In this document: positions 1 through 6,559 of the stretch, piece after piece
How the letters are laid out: the number at the start of each line of letters is the position of its first letter
How positions within the stretch are numbered: position 1 is the first letter of the stretch
Source of the DNA: an uncultured Hungatella sp.
GTDB taxonomy: Bacteria > Bacillota > Clostridia > Lachnospirales > Lachnospiraceae
Length of the DNA: 15,412 nt
Reading direction: 5' to 3'
Assembly (NCBI GenBank): GCA_910585645.1
Contig: CAJUFP010000107.1
Coordinates: 1 to 15,412, forward strand
Notes under the pieces: model-generated
What the model saw: the letters and a program-made list of their open reading frames with translations, nothing else
Told to the model about the DNA's origin: nothing
The model's database searches: none
Position numbers and translations under genes: made by a program

Positions 1-1
1 C

Positions 2-127
2 ACAGCCTCCCTTCCCTCCCTGGCAAAACCAGAATTCGCTGGCTGGGATTTGCTCACTCTAGGTGGTTCCGGTAAGGGTCGCGGTTTCGACTCCGTAGCG
101 GAAAGATATCTGTTTTATCGGCCATAA
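2..127 (+). CDS. Possible 3' end of a gene entering from the left (partial)
   Basis: This is an open frame of 41 codons from the window edge to a TAA stop. It contains phrases such as PEFAGWDLLTLGGSGKGRG and ends RYLFYRP. I do not recognise the family. The main support is that a hairpin with a short T run follows about 28 bases after the stop on the same strand, as expected for the end of a transcription unit. Composition and length alone do not prove coding, and the frame could be chance. Confidence 0.25.
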   Translation, partial: TASLPSLAKPEFAGWDLLTLGGSGKGRGFDSVAERYLFYRP

Positions 128-154
128 GGTTTGCGCATTATATTTATGGGAGCG

Positions 155-187
155 GATCCTGCCTGTTGCCGTAAACAGGATCTTTTC
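155..187 (+). terminator. Hairpin with short T run, rightward
   Basis: GATCCTG (155-161) pairs with CAGGATC (176-182). An alternative inner pairing is CCTGTT with AACAGG. The stem is followed by TTTTC. It would end transcription arriving from the left on the plus strand. The T run is short, so efficiency is uncertain. Confidence 0.4.
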
Positions 188-259
188 ATATGGTCAAAAT
201 ACGGCGGCCAACATGGTCATACTAGCGCCAAATTTTAATCATAGAGCCCCTCCTGACGA

Positions 260-1447
260 TTACGTTTTATGGATGTTCCGGTAGGACTGTGGGGACATTC
301 CCCAGTGGGTCTTAAATACTTTGGAGAAATAGTTGTTGTCCAGATACCCCACGTAGGCCCCGATCTCCTGGATGCTGGCGTCGCTGCCTGCCAGAAGCTG
401 GGCGGCGATGGCACAGCGGGTCTTTGCCAGGTATTCTTTTATTGTCATGCCCGTCTCTTGAAGGAACCGGTTCACAAGGCTTCGCTTCTTCTCCCCCGCG
501 GCCCTGGCGATCTCCTCTGTGGTCATGGGCCTGCTTACGTTCAGCTCCATGTAGTCCGCTGCCCGCTGAACGGACGGGGACCAGCCCCGGCGCTTCCGCT
601 TTCGGATCTCGTCGCATATCCGCCCGCACATCTGGACTGTCAGCTCTTCCATCTCCTGGCCGGAGCCGGTCTCTTTCATCTGCTGGGCATATTCCTGGCT
701 GACAGAATCTATGAGCACCGGGCTGAGCCCTCCAAGCTTAGCTCCCATGCGGATCAGGGTCCGCATAATGGCGGCTCCCACCAGTTTATCCTGCATACTG
801 TCGGACATAAAACGCAGGTCTGACTGGACCTTTCCAAAGGCGCTTTTGACCCGGTGAGCCTGCTTTGCGTCGCCACGGCTTATGGCTTCCAGGAAACGGT
901 CTTCCAGCTGATAGCGCAGGTTTACCTCCTCCCCGTTGGCGTAGAGGCCGGAAAATGTCAGAGCCCCCTGTTTTTCTTCCGGCTCCATGCGAAAGGTTTC
1001 CACGGTGACGGCCTGACCGCCCAGATTTTCTGACAGCAGAAACGCCGTCTTAAGGGCAAAATCCGGCCCGATGATGGGCAGCTTGCAGCGGTAGGCTTTG
1101 TACATCGGCAGGACTGCCTCCGATGCGCCCAGTCTCATGAGAAGAAGCCGGGCGGCCCGCTCATTCCATCCTGCCTCTACATAGGGGCCCAGCAGCACCC
1201 ACGTTTCTCCGGCTTTAAACGCTGCCAGCCGGGTTCCCATAGGTTCCTCCAGGTCGTAGAGCCGTTCCCCGGCAGCCTGCCGCAGAAAGGATTCCAGCCC
1301 TTTGGCGGTGTAGATCTTCTGCAGCTGGGGAGAAAAGCAGTTTTGATCTTCAAACTGACTGAGCGTGTCTGATCCTCCGCCGTAGATGGTCAACGCCATG
1401 CCGGTCAGGGCGGGAACCAGGACCGAGGATGATTCTAAAAAATCCAT
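260..1447 (-). CDS. AraC-family transcriptional regulator
   Basis: This is a DNA-binding regulator of about 395 residues. The last ~105 residues are a typical AraC/XylS double helix-turn-helix: the first helix pair lies around MTTEEIARAAGEKKRSLVNR and the second is the family signature GYLDNNYFSKVFKTHWGMSP followed by YR. The N-terminal ~280 residues look like a ligand-sensing region of unknown specificity, with a VLLGPYVEAGW stretch of a kind seen in other Firmicutes AraC regulators. The ATG at 1447 is chosen over the GTG three codons upstream because GAGG (1456-1459) sits 8 bases before the ATG and would overlap the GTG. The gene follows the isocitrate dehydrogenase gene after about 180 bases with no convincing terminator between them, so it may be co-transcribed and could control the TCA operon, though nothing in the sequence proves this. 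No effector can be assigned. Confidence 0.9.
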   Translation of the reverse strand: MDFLESSSVLVPALTGMALTIYGGGSDTLSQFEDQNCFSPQLQKIYTAKGLESFLRQAAGERLYDLEEPMGTRLAAFKAGETWVLLGPYVEAGWNERAARLLLMRLGASEAVLPMYKAYRCKLPIIGPDFALKTAFLLSENLGGQAVTVETFRMEPEEKQGALTFSGLYANGEEVNLRYQLEDRFLEAISRGDAKQAHRVKSAFGKVQSDLRFMSDSMQDKLVGAAIMRTLIRMGAKLGGLSPVLIDSVSQEYAQQMKETGSGQEMEELTVQMCGRICDEIRKRKRRGWSPSVQRAADYMELNVSRPMTTEEIARAAGEKKRSLVNRFLQETGMTIKEYLAKTRCAIAAQLLAGSDASIQEIGAYVGYLDNNYFSKVFKTHWGMSPQSYRNIHKT

Positions 1448-1630
1448 ATTCAGCACCTCGCCTCACAGCCTGTCGCTGTTTTCGGGTTCTTCGGAACATT
1501 TGGCATTTCTGCCCCTGGGCAGGACATGGCTCATGGGGCCGGCAACATCACCGTTCACCGGCTCCCGGCAAACCGCGGCCTGGCGGCTGCTTAAGTTACA
1601 ACATTGACCATGAACCATAACCCGCAGCTT

Positions 1631-2629
1631 CTACAGCCGCCGGATGATCGCCTCCTGATACTGGGTTGTGGTCGCCGTGCCTCCCAGATCCGGGGTCTTC
1701 ACCTTCCCCTCCGCCAGAACCTGATCCACGGCCCGCCGGATGCCTGCCGCGATGTCTGTCTTGCCCATATGCTCCAGCATCATGCAGGCGGACCACAAGA
1801 ATGCCGTGGGGTTGGCAATGCCTTTTCCCGCGATGTCCGGGGCGCTTCCGTGGACGGCCTCGAACATGGCGTACCCGCAGCCCAGATTGCTGGAGGGGAG
1901 AAGGCCCAGGCCGCCGATGAGCCCGCTGGTCAAGTCGGAGAGAATGTCCCCGTAGAGATTCTCCGTCACGATGACGTCAAACTGCTGGGGCTTCATCACC
2001 AGCTGCATGGCCACGTTGTCCACGATCTTGTCCTCGGCCTCAATGCCCGGGTATTCTTTGCTGACCTCATAGAACACATCCCGGAAAAGGCCGTCGGACA
2101 GCTTCATAATGTTGGCTTTATGTACGCAGGTTACTTTCCCCCGCCCCTGGCGCATGGCGTACTCAAAGGCGTCTCTTATGATCCTCTCGCTGCATCTCCT
2201 GGTGATGATCTTGATGGAGTGGGCCGTGTCCTGATCTGCCATCTCCTCCACCCCGGCGTAAAGGTCCTCCGTGTTCTCCCGGAACATGACGATATCCACA
2301 TTGTCAAAGGGCGTCTTCACGGCGCTGTTTGACTTTGCGGGGCGGATGTTGGCGTAGAGATCGTATTTTTTGCGCATCATCACGTTGAGGGAGCGGAACC
2401 CCTTGCCAACAGGCGTGGTGATGGGGGATTTTAACAGCACCTTGTTTTTCTCAAAGGAGGCAAACCCTTTAGCCGGAATCAGTTCCCCGTGGGCCTCATA
2501 CTCCGCCTCCCCCACGGAAAAGATCTCATAGGTAAGACCGGCTCCCGCCGCGTCCAGAATCTTAAGCACGGCGTCCGTGATCTCCGGGCCGATGCCGTCC
2601 CCCTTAAATACCGTAATCGTATCGCTCAT
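1631..2629 (-). CDS. icd: NAD-dependent isocitrate dehydrogenase
   Basis: This cytoplasmic enzyme oxidatively decarboxylates isocitrate to 2-oxoglutarate. At 332 residues it is the short type of the isocitrate/isopropylmalate dehydrogenase family. Isocitrate specificity is suggested by S80 and N82 in FRSLNVMMRKKYDLYANIRP, with R86, R96 and R117 (RENTEDLYAGVE) as further substrate ligands. Y124 and K171 are the catalytic pair, and D204, D228 and D232 bind the metal. The cofactor loop HGSAPDIAGKGIANP has D265-I266 where NADP enzymes of the E. coli type have Lys-Tyr, so NAD is the likely cofactor. The ATG lies two bases after the citrate synthase stop and its GGAGGAG site is inside that gene, so translation is probably coupled. 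It is the last gene of the aconitase-citrate synthase-isocitrate dehydrogenase operon. Isopropylmalate or homoisocitrate dehydrogenase is possible but less likely, given the active-site loop and the neighbours. Confidence 0.92.
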   Translation of the reverse strand: MSDTITVFKGDGIGPEITDAVLKILDAAGAGLTYEIFSVGEAEYEAHGELIPAKGFASFEKNKVLLKSPITTPVGKGFRSLNVMMRKKYDLYANIRPAKSNSAVKTPFDNVDIVMFRENTEDLYAGVEEMADQDTAHSIKIITRRCSERIIRDAFEYAMRQGRGKVTCVHKANIMKLSDGLFRDVFYEVSKEYPGIEAEDKIVDNVAMQLVMKPQQFDVIVTENLYGDILSDLTSGLIGGLGLLPSSNLGCGYAMFEAVHGSAPDIAGKGIANPTAFLWSACMMLEHMGKTDIAAGIRRAVDQVLAEGKVKTPDLGGTATTTQYQEAIIRRL

Positions 2630-2631
2630 CG

Positions 2632-3975
2632 TTATCTCTCCTCCATTGACACGTATTCCTGATTTTCACCGCCTACGTACTTGGTGGCCGGGCGCATGAT
2701 GCGGCCGTCATACAGCTTGTTTTCAATGTTGTGGGCCAGCCAGCCCACGGTTCTGCTGCACATGAACAGAGGCGTGTACAGATCTCTGGGGATCCCCAGC
2801 ATCTCGTAGGCAAATCCGCTGTAATAGTCCACATTGGCGGGAAGGGACTTTCCTTTTCTCTCCTCTGCCACCTGTCTGGCGATCTGCTCGAACCGGGTGC
2901 GGAACTCTAGCTCTGTCATCAGGCCCTTTTCCTTGGCCACGGCCTCGCAGCAGGCTTTCAGTATGTCGGCCCTCGGGTCGCAGATGGTGTAAACGGCGTG
3001 GCCGAAGCCGTAGACCAGCCCGGTGCGGTCGTACAGTTCCCCGTCCATCAGCTTTTCCACTGCCTTTCGGATCTGGCGGTCGTCGGCCTCATAGCCTCCC
3101 ACCTCCTCCAGCACCGCGTCCATCATCTCCGCCACCTTTATGTTGGCGCCGCCGTGGCGGGGACCTTTTAGGGAGCCGATGCTTCCCGACATAGTGGAGT
3201 AGATGTCCGTGTCCGTGGAGGAGATGACCACAGTGGTAAAGGTGGAGTTGTTTCCGCCGCCGTGGTCCGCGTGGAGCATCAGGATGGTGTCTAAAAGCCC
3301 TGCCTCCCTGATGGAGAACTTCTGGTCCTTGCGCAGAAGGCTCAGGAAATTCTCCGCAATGGAGTATTGGGGGTTGGCGTAGTGGATGACTAAGCTGTCC
3401 CTGTTATAGTAGTGGACCTTGCTCTGGTAGGCGTAGCAGGCGATGCTGGGCAGCTTGGCTAACAGGCTGATGCCCTTTACCAGGGTCTCGTAGACGCCTA
3501 TGTTGTCCGGGTCCGGGTCATAGTTGTACAGGGTAAGCACCGCGTCCTGAAGTTTGTTCATCAGGTTCGTGCCGGGCATGCGCAGCAAATTCATCTCCAC
3601 AAATTCGTCGGGTATGGTGTAAAATTCCCGAAGGATGCCGCAGAAATTGTCCAGCTCCTGCTTCTTGGGAAGGTATCCGAAGAGCAGAAGGAAGCAGACT
3701 TCCTCGTAGCCGAAATGGCTTCCCCTCTTTCCTTTTATCAGGTCCACCACGTCGTAGCCCCTGTAGTACAGCTTTCCGGGGGCTGCCTTGATGCCCTCCG
3801 GCGTCTCCTCATAGCCCACCACGTCGGATACCCTGGTAAGGCCGATGCGCACGCCGGTTCCGTCTTCGTTGCGCAGGCCTTTTTTTACATTGTATTCTTT
3901 GTACCATTCATTGGGGATCTCGGTGTAGTTCTGGGATTTTCCGTAAAACTGGGCAAGATAACTGTTTCTGATCAT
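2632..3975 (-). CDS. gltA: Citrate synthase
   Basis: This enzyme condenses acetyl-CoA with oxaloacetate to give citrate. The 447-residue protein carries the full set of family residues: H235 and H238 in MLHADHGGGNNSTF, H274 in GPRHGGAN, the catalytic H326 in GFGHAVYTICDPRA with R335, the catalytic D383 in PANVDYYSGFAYEMLGIP, and R408 in CSRTVGWLAHN. It has an N-terminal extension of about 40 residues before the usual fold. The start ATG is 6 bases after the aconitase stop, with AAAGGA across that stop as the ribosome binding site. The order aconitase, citrate synthase, isocitrate dehydrogenase makes this the first step of the oxidative branch to 2-oxoglutarate. A 2-methylcitrate synthase cannot be excluded from motifs alone, but no propionate genes are nearby. 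Confidence 0.95.
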   Translation of the reverse strand: MIRNSYLAQFYGKSQNYTEIPNEWYKEYNVKKGLRNEDGTGVRIGLTRVSDVVGYEETPEGIKAAPGKLYYRGYDVVDLIKGKRGSHFGYEEVCFLLLFGYLPKKQELDNFCGILREFYTIPDEFVEMNLLRMPGTNLMNKLQDAVLTLYNYDPDPDNIGVYETLVKGISLLAKLPSIACYAYQSKVHYYNRDSLVIHYANPQYSIAENFLSLLRKDQKFSIREAGLLDTILMLHADHGGGNNSTFTTVVISSTDTDIYSTMSGSIGSLKGPRHGGANIKVAEMMDAVLEEVGGYEADDRQIRKAVEKLMDGELYDRTGLVYGFGHAVYTICDPRADILKACCEAVAKEKGLMTELEFRTRFEQIARQVAEERKGKSLPANVDYYSGFAYEMLGIPRDLYTPLFMCSRTVGWLAHNIENKLYDGRIMRPATKYVGGENQEYVSMEER

Positions 3976-3981
3976 AGGCTG

Positions 3982-6312
3982 TCATCCTTTCTTTCTGTTT
4001 CTGTTATAGTTGATCAGGCAGCCTGCCTTGATGATCTCTCTCTCCTCGGCTGTCATATCGCTGATATACAGCGGAAGTTCTTTTACGCAGGCGTCCTGGT
4101 CCGTCAAAGCTTTATTTCCCCCTTTTATCACATAAGCGGTGATATTTTTCAAGTCCCCGTCAAGGGCTTTGCGGATGTGTGGAACGTAAATGTAATCCCC
4201 CACTTCAAATTCCGGCTCCTCCTCTGTCTGGAAGGGGATCATGCCCCAGTTGATCACATTGGAGCGGTACCGCTTTGTGGCGTACTCTCTGCAGATATTG
4301 GCAAGGCCTCCGATGACTCTCTGGCAGCTGGCGGCCTGCTCCCTGGCGGAGCCGTCGCCGGGCTTTACGGCGTAGATCATGCTGCCTGTCTCCACTTTGT
4401 CCGCCTCTGTGTGTTCATGGCCCGGAATCTGCCGGATACGGTGAAAGACCGCCTCAAGGGATCCATCAAGGGCAAATGCCCCCGCGGCTCCCTCTGCCTG
4501 CCTGGCTCTCTCCGCTTTGTCCGCGGCCTTGGCCCTGGCCACGTACTCCGGGTCCCTTCTGGACAGGGTGAACTCTGCCAGGCCTAAGGGGTTGGACCGG
4601 TAGGAGGAGGTCTCCCCGGACGGGATCAGCTCGTCGGTGGTGGTCACCGGGTCCATGATCTTAGAGCAGACTTTCAGAAGAATGTCTTCTGCCAGAGGGC
4701 TCATGTCAGGCCAGTCTTTGATGTTTGGCCCGTAGACCAGCTCCTTCTTTTCGTCCCCCCGGCCGTATCCGCTGTACACCCGGTTTCGGTAGGAGCTGTC
4801 GTCGTACTGGTATTCCGGCACCTGATCCCAGCCGTCCATCTCCCAGGCTGAGGTCAGCCGCCCGCCGTTTGCCGCCGTAGCGGCAATGGACCTGGCGTCC
4901 ATCAGAGCCACTGCCGCCATCTGCCCGTTTCCCGGCTTGGACCCTTCCCGGTTAGGGAAGTTCCTGGTGGTGTGGCGGATGCTTAAGCCGTTGTTGCAGG
5001 GCGTATCCCCCGCTCCGAAGCATGGCCCGCAGAACGCGGTGCGGACAATGGCCCCGGCATCCATAAGGTCTGACACTGCCCCTTTCTTTACCAGGTCCGC
5101 AAATACGGGCTGGGAGGAGGGGTACACGGCCAAGGAAAATTCGTCGAAGCCGCAGCTTCTGCCTTTCAGCGCCTGGGCCGCCTCCATAAGGTTTGAGTAG
5201 GTGCCTCCGGCGCACCCTGCTATGACGGCCTGCTGCACCCAAAGTTCCCCGTCTTTTATTTTGTCCAGAAGGGTAAATTCAGCCTTGCCGCCGGACACCT
5301 TCCCGGCTTCTTTCTCGGCTTCCCCTAAGATATCGTTCAGATTGGCCTTCAGCTCATCGATCTCATAGGCATTGCTGGGATGGAAGGGCAGGGCGATCAT
5401 GGGCTTTATTGTGGACAGATCCACGTACACGCAGCCGTCGTAGTAGGCCGTATCCCCCGGAGCCAGCTTGCGGTAGGCCTCCTCCCTGTGGTGTTTTGCC
5501 AGATATGCCTTTGTGTCCTCGTCGGTTCTCCAGATAGAGGTAAGGCAGGTGGTCTCCGTAGTCATCACGTCCACGCCGTTGCGGTAGTCCGTGGTCATGG
5601 AGGCCACTCCCGGCCCCACAAATTCCATGACTTTATTTTTTACATAGCCGTTTTTAAACACGGCCTTTATAATGGCCAGGGCGATATCCTGGGGCCCGGT
5701 CCCCGGCTTTGGCGCGCCGTCCAGATACACGGCCACCACCTCCGGGTATTTTACGTCATAGGTGTCTTTAAGGAGCTGCTTTACCAGCTCGCCGCCGCCC
5801 TCTCCCACGGCCATGGTTCCAAGGGCCCCGTACCGGGTGTGGCTGTCAGACCCCAGGATCATCTGCCCGCAGCCTGCCATCCTCTCCCTCATATACTGGT
5901 GGATAACCGCGATGTGGGGCGGAACGTAGATGCCGCCGTATTTCTTGGCAGCGGAAAGGCCGAACATGTGGTCGTCCTCATTGATGGTGCCTCCCACGGC
6001 GCACAGGGTATTGTGGCAGTTGGTCAGCACATAGGGGATGGGAAATTTCTCCATGCCCGACGCCTTTGCCGTCTGCACGATCCCTACAAATGTAATGTCA
6101 TGGGATGCCATAGAATCAAAACGGAGCTTCAGATGCTCCATGTCTTCGGATGTGTTGTGGGCCTTAAGTATGGAGTAGGCGATGGTCTCCTTTCTCGCAG
6201 ACTCCCTGTCTGCCTCCCGTCCTGTCAGGGCCTTCACCCTGGCGCTCTCCGTTTCGGGGATAAGTTCTGTGCCTTTAACCAGATAGACTCCGCCTTCGTA
6301 AAGTGATACCAT
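3982..6312 (-). CDS. acn: Aconitate hydratase (aconitase)
   Basis: Aconitase isomerises citrate to isocitrate using a [4Fe-4S] cluster. The 776-residue protein has the GSDSHT signature (154-159) and cluster cysteines C367 in AGCAGGTYSN and C428/C431 in FCGPCFGAG. The loop TRNFPNREGSKPGNGQ follows, with the swivel domain in the last ~160 residues. The first cysteine motif reads GCAGGTY rather than the classical GCTNSSY; in my recollection clostridial relatives share this and are sometimes annotated only as hydratase. The frame stays open for 51 codons further upstream, but the ATG at 6312 is chosen because AGGAGG lies 8 bases before it and the upstream extension is arginine-rich and unlike the family. 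The first gene of the operon, it is followed closely by citrate synthase. A long structured leader precedes it. Confidence 0.93.
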   Translation of the reverse strand: MVSLYEGGVYLVKGTELIPETESARVKALTGREADRESARKETIAYSILKAHNTSEDMEHLKLRFDSMASHDITFVGIVQTAKASGMEKFPIPYVLTNCHNTLCAVGGTINEDDHMFGLSAAKKYGGIYVPPHIAVIHQYMRERMAGCGQMILGSDSHTRYGALGTMAVGEGGGELVKQLLKDTYDVKYPEVVAVYLDGAPKPGTGPQDIALAIIKAVFKNGYVKNKVMEFVGPGVASMTTDYRNGVDVMTTETTCLTSIWRTDEDTKAYLAKHHREEAYRKLAPGDTAYYDGCVYVDLSTIKPMIALPFHPSNAYEIDELKANLNDILGEAEKEAGKVSGGKAEFTLLDKIKDGELWVQQAVIAGCAGGTYSNLMEAAQALKGRSCGFDEFSLAVYPSSQPVFADLVKKGAVSDLMDAGAIVRTAFCGPCFGAGDTPCNNGLSIRHTTRNFPNREGSKPGNGQMAAVALMDARSIAATAANGGRLTSAWEMDGWDQVPEYQYDDSSYRNRVYSGYGRGDEKKELVYGPNIKDWPDMSPLAEDILLKVCSKIMDPVTTTDELIPSGETSSYRSNPLGLAEFTLSRRDPEYVARAKAADKAERARQAEGAAGAFALDGSLEAVFHRIRQIPGHEHTEADKVETGSMIYAVKPGDGSAREQAASCQRVIGGLANICREYATKRYRSNVINWGMIPFQTEEEPEFEVGDYIYVPHIRKALDGDLKNITAYVIKGGNKALTDQDACVKELPLYISDMTAEEREIIKAGCLINYNRNRKKG

Positions 6313-6319
6313 GATCTCT

Positions 6320-6326
6320 ACCTCCT
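6320..6326 (-). promoter_or_regulatory. Ribosome binding site deciding the aconitase start
   Basis: Reads AGGAGGT on the minus strand and ends about 8 bases before the ATG at 6312. It argues against translation beginning further upstream inside the structured leader. Confidence 0.85.
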
Positions 6327-6353
6327 GGTTCGTAATTTTTTCTATGAAAGTCC

Positions 6354-6404
6354 GCCGCCGATTAGGCGGCATGGGTTCCGAAACGCCCGGCGTACCTGCC
6401 AGGC
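6354..6404 (-). other. Two hairpins in the distal aconitase leader
   Basis: On the minus strand GCCTGGC (6398-6404) pairs with GCCGGGC (6385-6391) around a 6-base loop with one G-U pair. Then GCCGCC (6365-6370) pairs with GGCGGC (6354-6359) around a 5-base loop. They lie between the attenuator-like hairpin and the ribosome binding site. Neither has a T run, so they look like structural or stability elements rather than terminators. Confidence 0.5.
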
Positions 6405-6415
6405 TCCGTATGTAC

Positions 6416-6458
6416 AAAAGACGCAAGCCCTCAGTCTTTCGGCTGAGAACTCTGCGCC
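6416..6458 (-). terminator. Attenuator-like hairpin in the aconitase leader
   Basis: On the minus strand GGCGCA, a bulged G, and AGTTCTCAG (6443-6458) pair with CTGAGGGCT and TGCGTC (6420-6434). This gives 15 base pairs including three G-U pairs, around the loop CCGAAAGA. TTTTGT follows. It lies about 65-105 bases after the promoter and about 100 bases before the gene, as an attenuator would. The T run of only four makes strong termination uncertain. Its 5' arm overlaps sequence that could pair instead with GGGAGA further upstream. Confidence 0.5.
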
Positions 6459-6496
6459 TTCGCAATCTCGTCTATTATTCAGATGATTGGTCTCCC
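6435..6496 (-). ncRNA. Glycine-riboswitch-like leader element (candidate)
   Basis: Read on the minus strand the order is GGGAGA (6491-6496), a hairpin with CAATC (6485-6489) pairing GATTG (6463-6467), CGAAGGCGCAG (6452-6462), TTCTC, then AGCCGAAAGAC. This order resembles one glycine aptamer: P1 5' strand, P2 hairpin, CCGAAGG-GCAA core, P1 3' strand CUCUC, then AGGYAAAAGGAC. Several conserved positions differ (AGCC for AGGY, GCGAAGG for CCGAAGG), so it may be a variant with another ligand or a chance likeness. The P1 3' strand is shared with the attenuator-like hairpin, which is the usual on-switch layout. Confidence 0.35.
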
Positions 6497-6530
6497 ATTT
6501 CCGCCCTGTGTACGCATCAGCGTGGTTGGT

Positions 6531-6559
6531 ATTATACCATATTTTTCGGGCTCTGTACA
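6531..6559 (-). promoter_or_regulatory. Promoter of the aconitase operon
   Basis: On the minus strand the -35 is TGTACA (6554-6559), followed by a 17-base spacer and a consensus -10 TATAAT (6531-6536). Transcription would start near 6524, giving a leader of about 210 bases. The promoter lies inside the last codons of the upstream flavoprotein gene, and the TAA stop of that gene is part of the TATAAT. Confidence 0.75.

Noticed and set aside
1463..1618. A 51-codon minus-strand frame filling the gap between isocitrate dehydrogenase and the AraC gene
   Set aside because: No good ribosome binding site and a composition without protein-like pattern; it may be chance in GC-rich sequence. Conservation in relatives would change this.
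6313..6465. Upstream extension of aconitase by 51 residues
   Set aside because: It lies in the structured leader, is arginine-rich, has no family match, and a perfect AGGAGG precedes the ATG at 6312.
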